Of a DNA stretch of 64,000 nt, positions 1 to 12,095 are shown in pieces. How positions within the stretch are numbered: the first letter of the stretch is position 1; the number at the start of each line of letters is the position of its first letter. The position numbers and the translations under genes were made by a program. Source of the DNA: Dipylidium caninum (lineage: Eukaryota > Platyhelminthes > Cestoda > Cyclophyllidea > Dipylidiidae). A model generated the notes under the pieces. It worked only from the letters and a program-made list of their open reading frames with translations. It was not told where the DNA came from and did no database searches. The stretch is from contig QEYB01001046.1 of the NCBI GenBank assembly GCA_017562135.1, positions 5,332,001-5,396,000 of the forward strand. Reading direction: 5' to 3'.

Positions 1-3000
1 TCCGTGCATGCAAGCCTGCACAGACTGCCCTCGGATGCCGAAACACTCTCTTCCGTGCTTCATCCTCATTGACTCCAAAATATGCTACATTGTTTGACTT
101 CTTGACCGGCTGCCCAGAGGGCGTTTAGTTTCGTCTGCTCTCTGCCGACCACTGCAAGTGCGTGCGCAACGTCTGGTGTTGGCACCACTCTTCGCATGCC
201 TCAAGCAACCATGTCGGCTCGTGCCGCCCCCGACCATAAAGGCAATTTAACTGCACTTCACTTTGGAACCTTAAGGCAGGCCTATAATTGTGATTTTTTC
301 GCAGGCGTGGGAGACTCATTAGTTTCACTTGCATTTTTTGGTTAATTATAGCTCTTTCTGTTGGATCGCTGAGGGCGTAGATAACAAATATTTCAAAGTT
401 AACTTGCTTTTTCTGGAAAAAAATTGCATTAGAATAATCGCAACCTCGTCTTCTCCGTGCTTATTCACAACTTCAAAACCCGTTTGAGAAAAAAATTATT
501 CAAATAAGAGTGTCCCAACTCTTATTTGAGTTTGGGCGAGCGGGAGCCAGGCCGTGCAGGCGGACATGTGGTCGAGGGAGATTTCCTCACAAAGTGAAGC
601 GTTGATTAGAACGGATCCATATGATTTACCCTTCAACGTATTTCATGCCTACAGAAGACATGTCGCCGGCAATGAACTACTACTACTGGTGTTTGGGTTG
701 TTGACCAGAGAAAGGTCTACTCAGAGGCAGCTATTTGAAAGTTCTCGCTGTTAGTATGTCAGACGCGGCAAATGCGCTCTTTCGTCCCCGGCGCGGTCTG
801 CGGGAGATGCCTGCCGTCTTCCAACTGTTCTATTTGCAGTAGCGGTAAATTTTCTTCTACCCTGCCATGACTTTTACGACCGAGCGGAAGACTTAGGTAG
901 ACACAAGTAGCAAATCACTTCTATTCCTATCTCGGACGCTCACTTCCCTCTTTTTCACTTTCCTTTCAGACTGTTAGGGAACAAAGATAAAATAACCCCT
1001 TCCTTTTCTATGATAACTCCTTGCAAATTTGTCGAAGAGTGTTTGTGTCCATGTTTTTCTTTTAGTTTTCAGACCTACAAAGATCTACAAGAGACAATTT
1101 TGTGCAAATTTAAGGAAAGGCATCAAAGCGCAATGCTTGACAATTTCAGACCCAAATTATTTTTATTTCAGTTATTAGTGTATGCCACCTTCGCAACAGG
1201 CCCGCTCTTTCGGCGAGGAGCGCCACTCCGCACGCGCTTCGGAGGAAGAGGCTACGATAGCTTTGAATCAATGAACGTCGCCATTAAGTGATTGTGCACC
1301 ACCGCAAAACGGAGAAATGTCACTGTAGACACTTTGACCCAATGATATCCCTCTAATGATTGTCATTTTCTCACCATGAGAGCGATCTCACGGTTCGTTG
1401 TTAGAAACTTTCCGTTTCGAATGTCACAAAATGCCTTATCCCAACAGATTTCAGCGAAGCAGAAAGATTTATCTAACAAAAGGTATTGTTAGTTGCATGA
1501 GAATGGGTTTACCGTAGACGTAGGCGTTAGTAACTTGAACTTAATAAGAGATGAATTTGGAAACTGAAAAAATACCCATTTGAATGGGTAGGTGGGATTC
1601 TTCTTGTCAACTGTTTAACAGCCGACCTCGGTTGACGATCTGGAAAGTGCCGGAGAAAGACTACAATTAAAACTCGTTAAGGTCTCAAAAGAGAAGCACT
1701 ACCGTAGTTACGAAGTTACCATACATACAATTCCTTTTTGAGGTTTGAGCTTCTGTAAAATTTCATAAGGCTTAAATTGTTGATCTTCCATATTTGCCCT
1801 AGTTTTAGCGATGAGCATTTTTTAGTACAGACTTCTCCCTTTAACGTACCATGAGACAGGCTTCTACACTAAGACTCAAAATTGCAGAATCAGAGTTTTT
1901 TGACTACTCCCATGTGATTGTAAGGAAAAATAATCCGCCCGAGGACATTACACCGATAATTCAATACTTCATTAATGATAAGTTAATAGATGCAACTAAT
2001 CCGGAAATTTTATTTCACTTAAATCCTGACTTAAGCATCAAAGAGCCCAAAGTGGAGATTTAAGGTCAGCTGGGACGCCTAACAAACTGAAAGTCAGCAA
2101 ACAGCGTGTGAGAATAAGTTTCTTCACGGCGTTTCAAAATCATCCCGTTACATTTTCCAAGTGTCGAGAAACAAAAAATGGAAAATAGTTGAATAAGTAG
2201 TACCAAATAGAACGGCTTGATATATAATGACGATAATATGGGGGAAGTGTCAAAAATGTTTTTGGAATACTATCAGTGGCTGGGGAAATTTACAAAGATG
2301 AGGAATACGTTTTTCAACAATGTGCGCGGTCTTCCTGACAAACTGAACAATTCAGATGTGTGGATCTGACTGAAGTGACTAATGTATATAAATGGAAGCT
2401 CCTTATCAGCCATATCCTTCATGTAAAATAGGATATGCGGGTTAAGGACGACTCTTAGTTATTGTATTTGAAAGAGCCAACAGCTCCTTTTTATATCTCA
2501 CAGGCACTGTAACGTTTTTTGGTATTGCAGTAATTAATAGCAGAACTTTCAATCGCCGAAACAATAATTGCAGATGTCTACGTGCCAAAATTGGACTAAG
2601 ATCTAAAATTCAACGTCAATTGATACTTCGAAAAATTCGGCATCTCCACACGGTCGTTGCCGCAGTGTGTCCCAAAACCAAGTGCGACGAATCATTTTCA
2701 AAGACCATTACTTCTGGCGCAATCAACTATTGTTGCTGACAAGCAGTCACACCTTATTCGGATGCTCGTTAAGCAAATACAGTAAGGAGAATGCTATAAG
2801 TTACATTGGAATCATTTTTAAAATCTATTAGAAACTCGGTTGTGCCTTGAGAAGTAATCGCCGGCGAGTGTATACTAGAGAATTCTTTTTAAACGCTCTT
2901 CTCTGAACATCAACAACTAAAATTTTCTTTGGAATTTTGGCTGTTTTTTCGTTCAGTTACTTCCAATGCATTAACGATGAGCAATTTTTTGTGATTAGAT

Positions 3001-3637
3001 TGAGAAAGTAACTACATGAGGTTGGTGGGCTTTTTGAAGGAGCCGCTTTTGTGGGCACTGGGTGCTTCTGTGTGGCGGGGGTAAGTTTGTCTAGACAGTT
3101 GTTGGTTGCGCCTCTATTTCGTGATATATACCTGCCGGGTTCATGATTTACTCTAGGACCATCGAATGTTACCCGTGTATATGCTAATACGTTTTAAAAT
3201 GCTCGCGGGCTGATATCCCTGTTGCCATATATACGTACTTGAAATTGCTGGGTTTGGGAATTGTTTTACCATTCATTTTCCATTTAAAGTCTTTGCGGTA
3301 CATTATGTGTCAAGTAAAAGGTAAATTCATCATTTTCTTGTACTGATTAGGTTTAACCTCCCTTTTCACTTTAGTTTCACGTCTTACTATTGGCCTACAT
3401 TTAATTTGGAAACTGTATTAAAATTCGGCCTAGTTAATTTTTAATCGTGGATGTGATATTGCCTTGCTCTGGGTTCTAGGTTTGAGCGTTTGATTGTTTT
3501 GTATATTAATTTACAAATCTCCCAAATATGATTAATTCACACATATTTTATTAAAGCTGTTTATATAACCCCGTGACTTAATTAATTGACTTGGAACGTA
3601 AGTAATGTTATGTGTTATTCCCTAGGTACTTTAAAAA
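1..3637. other. Region upstream of TMEM120 without a confident gene
   Basis: This stretch is AT-rich and has only short open frames. I recognise no protein in it. An open segment at 554-754 follows a possible acceptor (gtgcag) but matches no family I know. The only coding-like pieces are listed separately at 1621-2063. No repeat array, tRNA or mobile element was seen. The part next to 3,638 presumably holds the TMEM120 promoter and 5' UTR; an AG (cctag) ends at 3,625, just before the start codon, and could be a 5' UTR or spliced-leader acceptor. Confidence 0.5.
1621..2063 (+). other. Possible coding exons, weakly guanylate-kinase-like
   Basis: Two open segments follow plausible acceptors. 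The first starts after tttaacag at 1620 and reads PTSVDDLESAGERLQ and onward. The second follows ttgcag near 1885, contains ESEFFDYSHVIV, and ends at a TAA at 2061-2063. The order P-x-S-x-x-x-L then FDYSHVIV is reminiscent of the C-terminal half of guanylate-kinase folds, where PPS...L...R is followed by a strand such as FDxVIVN. I could not join the two in phase, found no P-loop exon upstream, and see no clear donor after the first. This may be a remnant, a very divergent gene end, or chance. Confidence 0.2.
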
Positions 3638-6600
3638 ATGGAGTCAATGAAACAGATGGTGGAAAATTTTGAAAGTGAATTTGATGCTTTCGAAAAACGT
3701 TTTGAAAATTACATTGGGCTTTCTGAAAAGATAAGGGCCGACCAAAATGCCTGCAAACGTGACATCAAGCACTACAAGATGTACATTAAGATGATTCGTT
3801 CCAAGATGCTTCGGTGCGTAGACTCATGTGTTTTCTTCCATGTACCCCTATGCTTGATTAGGATGTATACACTATTGGAGTTGACTACTTTTACTATAGT
3901 CTATTTGAATTTGTACACGTTTTTGTATTTTCTGCACGCTTTTAATGTGGTCATTTGATATCACATTGCCTGTTAACTAAAAAAAGCTAACGTAATCTAT
4001 TTTCGAGGAAACAAATGCTTTCCTTTGCGTCGTATTGTAATAGCTTGTTATCTTATAGACTGGAATCTTCTCCAAACATACACGACCAGGTAGAGTTATC
4101 TGTGATCAAGAACAGCCTCGAGGACAAACTTCACACACTTCGAGATATGGAAGACTGTCTGCCCAAGCAGAATGGGTATTCGGAATATTTTAGATATTTC
4201 AAACATTTATAGACTCTACTTGAGAATTATTCTTGGAACTGTGGATGTATCATTTACAAGTAAACAGGACAAATTTGAATACAAGAACAATTACGAGAAC
4301 TTCAAAATTACTGTCTCTGCTATTATTAGTATATACGCACTCTTCCTTTACATCTTTAACCAGTACAGGTGAGCTTCCACAGGTTTGCTTCAATTTTATT
4401 AGTTGTTTGTCATTCTATCTTCAGAATGAAGTCGGTTTAAATCTTTTGCTTTTTGGACGTTTTTATATGCGTTAGTATTTATCGATCATCGTTGAGCATT
4501 CGTCACTAAACTAAAATTGTAATTTTTCTCTTTATAGTTTCATATAACACCTGGGTGTTTCACTTTCACCAAATTTTTTATTATGTGTGCTACGTTATAC
4601 CGTTAAAAATAAATGGAGGGAAATATTAATTTGTAAAAAATTGATTCTTTTCAGTGGGAGTAATTTGCTTGTTTCCTTGGTAATCTGGATACTATTTCTA
4701 TATGGTTTCCTTTCTTCCAGCATATTGGACTCAGTCTTTCACTTCCTCATTGTTTGGTACTACTGCACTTTGACTATCCGTGAAAGAATCCTTATGCAGA
4801 ACGGGTCGCGTATTAAGGGTTGGTGGGCCACGTACCATTTCATTCTCACTGCTGAGGCAGCTGTTATGCTTATTTGGTGTGTTGCTACACTTTTTCAAGC
4901 ACTATTAATAACCATTTATTGTTTCGATTGTGATGTCTCGTTATGTTATCCCATTATTCATTCTACGATGACTGATCTGGTTTCAGCCACTTTGGGCCGT
5001 ATTTCTCTAAATCATCGGCTAATTTGTATCATTATAGTGTGTTTTAACACATTGGTAGATTTTTAGGTACAGCTTCCTTGACTAATGTCGGATTGTAAGT
5101 GCATTTTTCGCTTTTGCCAGAGACATCGACAATCGACGTTAAAATCATCTAACAACACCATCTTAAACATTTTAGATAGTAACAAGACATAAGTCTGTAC
5201 TTAATAAATTCTCTACCGCAAATCTTACGATTATTCTTGCGTTTTTCCCAGGTCTCTGTTATGGTAAAAAAGGTACCAAATTCCCGTAATTTGGTCATCT
5301 AATACAAAAGTACACTCCCGTTTTAGGCCATCATCACGTTCTTATTCGGAGTTTCGCGACCAATTTATGCTCTACGTCTTTTACATTCGTAAGCGTTCTT
5401 TGCGAAGCCAGATATTTACATAATATTTTTGTGGTTTAAATCCCCGGCACTAAGACTTGCATGGATGCCATCTATGGATAATTTAGAGATCGAAATCATG
5501 ATTTGTTTTGATAAAGCTCCCACAGAAACGTTTAGTTAGCTGAATAAGGATCACATAGTTTAATAACTTTGTATGCTACTACTTTACTTCTTTCACACGT
5601 AAAAATGAGTTGTATATTTTAACAGGGATCCATTGGCTTGTAAAAGTGGTGGATTTTATTTATGATAAGTATATTCAGAATTGGTAATGACGATCATTAA
5701 TAATCTTAATTGAAATCAAAAGTGTACTGGAAAAGCAAGTTGTATGATTTTTTTTTAGTTATCGTCCAATGCATGCAGTATTACTATCAAATGGGTTGTC
5801 TTTACAAGCTAAGAGCTCTCGGTGAAAGACCCTCCATGGATATAACAGTTGGCAAGTCTGCCGATTCCGTAACACTATCGCTAACAATGAAAAGCTTATT
5901 CTGAATTGTAGTATTTGTCGCTGACGTGAACTGTTGTGCTACTAATGGCTTTTGTAATATTTGCTCCTATCAATTTTTAGACGGTTATATGTCGTGGATG
6001 TCGAGTCGGTTGTCATTCGTGCTTGTCTTTTTGCTTGGTGCGTACGCTTTCCAGATCCACAATGCCTATATTCTCTACCACATCTCCCAGGCATCATACT
6101 GCCAAGAGTGGCAGGTCAGTCGAATCACTTCTCATTGTATAACGATTATAATACGATAAAGGGTTAATCGTATTGATTTTAGTCTGATCCCAGAGAAATT
6201 TTGGGAAATATCATTGGGAGGATTACTCTCAATAGTCAAAAAATAGATGTCTAGTTATGTTTACTTTTTGGACGGGATTCGTCCACACAAACCAGTATGT
6301 ATTTATGTGTCTTAATTATTAGGTTCTCATTCGACATTCATGCATTGCACCTTCGTGATAGGATTTAGTAGGACCGATCTGAAGTGATGCTTAGTCCATA
6401 CCCACTTTTATTATGGAAGTGGACTCTTATGCGTAATGAAATACGGATTCCGTGCAGGCCTTTTTTTCTAATTCCTACATGTGAGCCTTTTTTCGTTCAA
6501 GGCGCCAAATCGAAATTTGTTTACCATTATCACCTCCAAAGATTCCGTGGTAGGTTTTAGAACATAAATAGAGGGTTTTGTTTGTACCGTAGATTTTATC

Positions 6601-7163
6601 GGCACTTCAATTTCAATCTATTTGTCTGAACTAACTCGAGTCTGTCAACTTGTGCACTGTTGTTGACGTGGGCAACTCGATCCTAATCGAGATTTTAATG
6701 CTTTAAAGCGGCAACGATATTTGTTTCATTTACATATCCAGACCCCTCTTCATGCTTGCACATAGTGTCCGTCATTAGCTCTTCACGAACTGTCAACTCG
6801 CACGTCGGATAGTTTCATCGATAACCTCCATCGCCTCATTTCGCTGTTTCAAATAGCCTCCCTCTCCCCCCTGTCGAAATTAAAGACCTGTCGTTTGAGT
6901 TAAATAAATCTTGTTAGCTTTCGCAACGCCGACGACTACGTTGACAACTTTCCACGGAGGAACTTTCTGCTTTTTTGCAGCCAACAGTCGTCGGACTAAT
7001 CTACGCCTTCGTTGCCACAGGCAACCTCCTTACCACCCTCACCGTCGTAAAGCAGAAGTTGGCGCTCTTGAATCCGCGCAAGCGCAGCTATTTGAGCAAG
7101 AAGTACAGTACCAGCTTCCGCTCCGACGTTAAAGGCGTGATCCCGGACTCTCAGAAGCAGTAG
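3638..7163 (+). CDS. TMEM120: TMEM120 family membrane protein
   Basis: Eight exons join in phase into about 358 codons: 3638-3813, 4059-4175, 4213-4368, 4721-4876, 5327-5388, 5759-5851, 5981-6114 and 6981-7163. The product matches TMEM120A/B (TACAN/TMPIT) along its length. It has an N-terminal helical, probably coiled-coil segment, then [47 protein letters not shown] and several hydrophobic helices, ending in a basic tail. Human proteins are about 340 aa, so the model is full length. The family sits in nuclear-envelope, ER and plasma membranes and has a CoA-binding fold; a channel role is debated. Intron 6 starts with GC rather than GT (position 5852) and only that donor keeps the frame. The nearest downstream AATAAA is at 7419-7424. 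Confidence 0.92.
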
Positions 7164-7418
7164 AGCGCCAGTCACCCGGACTGAATCAATCCAGTCTCCC
7201 TCGATTGCGTCACACAACTCGCGCGCTTAGACTCATTGATGCCCAGGTTCTAAACCCTCAAGTAAACCACTATGCAATGTTTTTTTTTCAATTTGTCTTA
7301 ATTGTACTTCTACAATAACCCTCTCTACAAATCGCTCACCCGATTTCTTTATGGTATTATTTTGTAAAATATCAAAAAAGTCTATCTGCCACTGCGTAGG
7401 CCAGAAAATTCAAGTACA

Positions 7419-7424
7419 AATAAA
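7419..7424 (+). promoter_or_regulatory. Polyadenylation signal, TMEM120
   Basis: AATAAA lies 256 nt after the TMEM120 stop codon, on the same strand, and is the first canonical hexamer downstream. Inferred from position only. Confidence 0.5.
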
Positions 7425-7945
7425 GTTCCTTCAATTAAAGCAGCAAAACCTTTTACATATTTCAGGTTCGCGCGAACTAGTCCCCTGCTCTAAGCCAAAC
7501 GTTACTAGTTGCTTTTGTTTACGCTCCTACAGAGTGTGATGGTTGACCTATTTATTCATCGATGAGAAAAATTCGGCACAGAGGTAAAGCCGCAAATGCG
7601 GAGTCACAACTTCCCGCTCGAGATGAATCTCGAATTTTACACAGATAAAACAGTCAAACCGATTGAACGTGGTAATTTGTTACAAAATTGAGCGTTTTCG
7701 CCAGCCCTTGATTCTTTAATGAGGATGAGAAAATAATCCTAAGGTAGGTAATGCTCTGTTATTGTGGAGTCAGTGTTGAGTGCACGTTAAAAAGTGTAAA
7801 AAAATTTTGTTTAATGAAAAAAAAAAACGCATCAAAAAGGAAATGCCATCATGAAATTACAGCTCTCGAGTGCGTAGAAAACCAGGTTGAAGGATGTGTT
7901 ATTGTTCCATAATCGCCGCCTGATAAAGATAGTCGTCTTTCTGTT

Positions 7946-10349
7946 TCAGTACAGTTGGGCTTCCACACACGAAGCTACTAAGTAGAAGTAGTGAATGTCA
8001 TGTTACGTTTACGATGGCCATGGTATACCCACAAATCTTACCGTCAACTATAGATTGTGCACTCGCTTTTGCCGACTCTAAGTACCAGGATGTACAAAGA
8101 AAAAGGAATCCAGATATGACACAAACGTAAACGTTGATAAAGAGAGCCCGTTGCATACTCAGGTAGCGGGAAGTGGCCGGGCTCGAATTTTGTTGGACAT
8201 CGACGATCTGAATAATTGAAATTAAATTACCCGCACGAGAGACCAGTTTTGTGCATGGACGGTTGTACCAGCTAACTAACCAATATTTTATCCTTTTAAG
8301 GTTGCTTCTGAGACCGATAAAATGAAGGAGCTGTATGACATTGCTCGTTAAGATAATATGTATGTTCTCTGACATTCAAAAAGTAGTTTTTGGACTCATG
8401 GAAAAAAAGCAACAAGTTGAACAGATTACTAACAGTTATCGGTTCATTAAATCCTTAAGTGGACTTTCCATGATTCCCCCTTCATTCACTTAGGTGAGGC
8501 AAATAAGACAACTGGAAAGCATTAGATAGGCTTACGGTGCCAATAATGAAAGGGCTAATTGCGTCACCAAAGGCATGGGTCAATAATGTTTGAAATGCGT
8601 TGGCAGTCGCCCGACGAGTTGGAATAACAACAGACTAAAACAGGAATATATACTCTCGATTGACCCCTTTAGAGGTAAATAAAACCACTTAAGTGTCCTT
8701 CAAAGCAAATATGAGATTTTTCAAAAGAATAAGGCATTCAAAGGAATAATATCAAACGGAAAATTGTCAGAAAGGATACTTAATTAAAAAACTAACGACA
8801 GTTGGTCACAAAGACCAAGTTTAGTGAACCATAAACTTAAAGGAGATCACTAACCATTGTCATGTCTGGTATGAGAGCCCAATTCATACAAACTAGGAAT
8901 TGACCAAAGAAAATGAAAACCTAAAGTTTTAAAGGCAAAAACTGTAAAAGGTGCCAAGTAATTCAAGTAGTAAGGTTATTCAGGGTGTAAAGCAGAACAG
9001 TCAACCAAAAGGACGTTGACTTCATAAAAATTACGAATAGGCCTTTGCTACCATAAAAAAGAAAGACTATACATTAATTAGTTGGTCGTTTAATAAAAAG
9101 ATCATTATTAATAACGCAACAGATTTACCAAGCATAGGTGAAGATTGTAAATTGGCGTAAGAAGACTTGCGAAGACGAAAGGTGCACTCAACAATAAACT
9201 GGCCCCGCTGATGTACGCATCAATGCAGTTAGAATAAATTCTTAATCTCTGAGCCATTAAAGTACCAACGACAACACCCAAGAGTCCAGAAAAGCAGGCA
9301 CTTAAACCAAATAGGAGTGCTATGCTAAAAATAGAGGTGGGCAATTGTCATACATTGTGGTGAATTCGATTCTCAATGAAGTGTAACTTACGGGGGGTCA
9401 GGGGCATTTTGAGAACCCCTCGTATTTATTGCTTCCTGAATATAATCAACGGAAAACCACGAGAGAGCTCCAAGTACAAAACAATTTCCCATAAATCCCG
9501 CAGAAAGTAGTAGAAAGCAGCGATTCGATGAAAGACTTTGAAGATCTGACAACCACGAGGTTGCGTAAAGATTAATTGCACCATCAGATCGGCCGCGAGG
9601 CGGATCAGTGTAAAAAATACCAAGTGAGAGTAAAAATAATAGTCCCAAGATCGGAGTAGTACGAAGTGCCCAGGCCCAATTATGAGTGGAATGCGCAATA
9701 ACAGAACCTAAAGCAAATCCCAAACCACTAAGAGTGAAAAGTGCAACATAGTTTGGCTTACCTTCCAACAGGAACAGCAAAATAAAAAAAACCAAGAACA
9801 GAGGTTCGAGAATTACCGGAAAAAAGATCAGTTAAGATGGTAGGCGCCAAAGTCGAATAACAAGCTTCACCCACACCAACCATGCATCTTAGAGACAGAA
9901 AAAGTGCAAATTTCTATAAAAGACATTGAGATGACCCAAATTTACACTTGGAGGCACAAAGGAGCTGGCAAATGTAACCATAGTCCAAACAAAGATTCCA
10001 AGTATCATCAATGATTTGCGGTTGTATCTATCACCCAAGTAGCCAAATAGAGGACTGAAGGCCATGTAAGATATAATAAAGGAGGTTTGTAACAGACCAA
10101 GCTTCATGCTGTCAATGTGGTAATAGGCCCTTATTATATCTGGAATGCCTTTAAAAGAGCATTTAAATGAGCGAAAGACGCACCAGCAATTGTAAATCTA
10201 TCCATGTAATTAAGCAAATTAATACAAAACAATATAATCACGGTTGCGGAATTCGAACGAGTGCACTGAGGGAATCGAAAGGCCCGCGGCAAGAACGAAA
10301 AAATTGTCGCTACAGGCAAGACTGCATCGCTTTCAGAGGGTGTGGCCAT
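7946..10349 (-). CDS. Spinster-like MFS transporter (SPNS family)
   Basis: Nine exons read on the minus strand: 10184-10349, 9946-10148, 9762-9913, 9392-9727, 9129-9324, 8855-8920, 8536-8634, 8042-8207 and 7946-7977, giving about 471 aa. Spinster signatures occur in order: INLLNYMDRFTIAG, the MFS motif GYLGDRYNRK, CMVGVGEACYSTLAPT, FYFAVPVGSGLG, the PPRG loop, NWALIPDMT, and VIPTRRATANAFQTLLTHAFGD. SPNS proteins export lysophospholipids or sphingosine-1-phosphate from lysosomes or across the plasma membrane; the substrate here is unknown. Introns of 35, 32 and 34 nt (10149-10183, 9914-9945, 9728-9761) split the first half. The start is the ATG before ATPSESDAV; an upstream in-frame ATG at 10412 precedes a possible acceptor. 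The last short exon is the least certain; reading through its donor would stop at 7998 instead. Confidence 0.9.
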
Positions 10350-10875
10350 CCAGGGCACCAACAGGCAGACCGAGACACTGAAAGCCGCGGAAGAAAATAA
10401 TAGGTGAAACAATCGTCAGTCCAAACAAAATAAATTAACATACGCCAAAAACTTCAAAATGCAAGCTGACTTACTTCTTAAAAAATGACATAAATAACGT
10501 TGAAAAGTTGCGGCAAATTAATGTAATGAATTCTTAAGGGCAAATGACAAATAAAAAACGTAAATTTTTAACGACATTGCAAAGCAGACTGAAAAATCAC
10601 AGGGCACTATGCCATCATAATGAAACCGCTGACATTCACACACAATGCGTTGATATTACAAAAAAACCCTACCAATTCATATACACAATTATTAAAATTT
10701 TTTAAATCTAGTATCTGCAATTTTTTTTAAGTTTATTTAAAATTTTAAATTTTTTATTTGTTATAAACAACCAGGCGCTTTTCGTCGAGGCTACTCAAAG
10801 GCGCACGTTTCCCGTGTGTTACCTGTAGTTGGTGAGCCTGGAGCATTTCTGTCCGTTCTGAGGAATTTTTCGACG
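10350..10875. other. Shared intergenic region between SPNS and RPS7
   Basis: About 0.5 kb separates two genes transcribed away from each other, so it probably carries both promoters. It is very AT-rich from 10,660 to 10,765, with long T and A runs. A pyrimidine-rich cttttc at 10778 could be the start of a terminal oligopyrimidine leader for RPS7, as expected for ribosomal protein mRNAs. No gene is seen. Confidence 0.45.
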
Positions 10876-11518
10876 ATGGCCCTTGCGAAACTACTCAAAC
10901 CTGATAAAACCCCTCCTACGCCCCTAGAAGAAGAAATTGCTAGTACCTTGGTAGACTTGCAGGGGCAAGAGGACATGTCGGAATCGGTGAGGATGCTATA
11001 CTTTTGCGGTGCTAAGGTGCGTCTGTCAAGTACTTTCGTGTGACAATGTAGGAATTCTCGATAGGGCACGAGAAGGCTATCGTTATCTACGTGCCTGTTC
11101 CTCAGTTGCGAACCTATCACCAATTCCACAACCGCCTGGTCGGTGAATTAGAGAAAAAGCTGCGGGGTCCTCAGGTCTTCATTGTTGCGTTTAGGCGAAT
11201 TTTGCCAAAACCCCGGCGGAAATGCAAAAGCAACCCTAAACAAAAGCGTCCCAGAAATCGTACTCTTACTGCCGTTCATCAAGCAATACTAAAGGATATT
11301 GTCTACCCAGCTGAGATAGTTGGCCAACGTACTCAAGTGAAGATTGACGGGAGCTCGCTCATAAAGTGTCACCTCGACATTGCGCAGAGAAATTACGTGG
11401 AGCATAAGGTAATTGTATGGTTGCGCGTTCATTTCTTTAGCTAAAAACAATAATAGGATTGTACAAGAAACTTTCCGGCAAGGATGTAGCAATCGAGTTT
11501 CCGGACTGGGTTTTGTAA
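10876..11518 (+). CDS. RPS7: 40S ribosomal protein S7 (eS7)
   Basis: Three exons (10876-11016, 11052-11408, 11441-11518) encode 191 aa; human RPS7 has 194. Diagnostic stretches are [61 protein letters not shown] and [16 protein letters not shown]. The protein is a core component of the small ribosomal subunit, needed for 18S rRNA processing. Both introns are tiny (35 and 32 nt). The second acceptor was chosen as tttctttag at 11440 because only that one gives a 10-residue linker of the same length as in human ([10 protein letters not shown]). The start is the ATG giving [10 protein letters not shown]. An AATAAA follows the stop codon with no gap, so the 3' UTR must be very short. Confidence 0.97.
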
Positions 11519-11524
11519 AATAAA
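11519..11524 (+). promoter_or_regulatory. Polyadenylation signal, RPS7
   Basis: AATAAA begins on the base after the TAA stop. It is the only canonical hexamer close to the gene end. Confidence 0.7.
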
Positions 11525-12095
11525 CGGTTAATTGGATTCCTTCGCCTGATTTGGTTGTACTGCTTTGGGAACTGGGCGTCAGTTTAGGTTCGATGGTGGT
11601 ATTTCTAATCGTGGTGTTGTTGTTTCGCGTGTGGGTGTCGGTGCCTTCTGTGCGGATCAGCGTTTGTGCCGCTATTTTGTCCAAGGCGGGGTCTCAATTG
11701 CTCGAAGGTGGGATGCGTCCGCTTTGGGGTGTCTTGCACCGTGGGTGGTTCCGGTTTGTTGCATTGACGGACATTGTGCACTTGGGGCATTACCGTGTTG
11801 CGTCCCGTGGCGATGGTGTGCATCGTATAGTTTTTAGAAATAATCGAAGTGAAGGTTTTGTGGATGGTGGGGTTTGAAGGATGTCGCTTTACAGGCTTGT
11901 TTTGTATAGCGTTTAATTACTTTCACAAAATACGAAAAAAATGTTGAATTTGTGCTTTGTATAAAATTTTTCTTTATTTTGTATTCTTTCCTTTTCACAT
12001 TAGTTCCACCATGACTGATATTTGTGTCCTGTACATGCACAAAGCTTTTTTCACTTTCCCCCCCTCGCGCGGCTTTCGAGCCAACCTTTGCGTTG
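11525..12095. other. Intergenic region RPS7 to PCGF3
   Basis: About 0.57 kb. The part 11,550-11,880 is GT-rich and has long overlapping open frames on both strands (for example 11551-11877), but none resembles a known protein and their composition is low-complexity, so I treat them as chance. No repeat or RNA gene is seen. Confidence 0.5.

Noticed and set aside
5430..5460. tRNA-like T-loop (GTTTAAATCCC)
   Set aside because: No cloverleaf could be built around it.
10350..10412. Upstream ATG at 10412 for the spinster gene
   Set aside because: It precedes a likely acceptor (ggctttcag) and adds a hydrophobic leader not seen in the family; the ATG at 10349 is preferred.
11551..11877. Overlapping long frames on both strands
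   Set aside because: GT-rich low-complexity DNA; no protein-like motif, splice context or family match.
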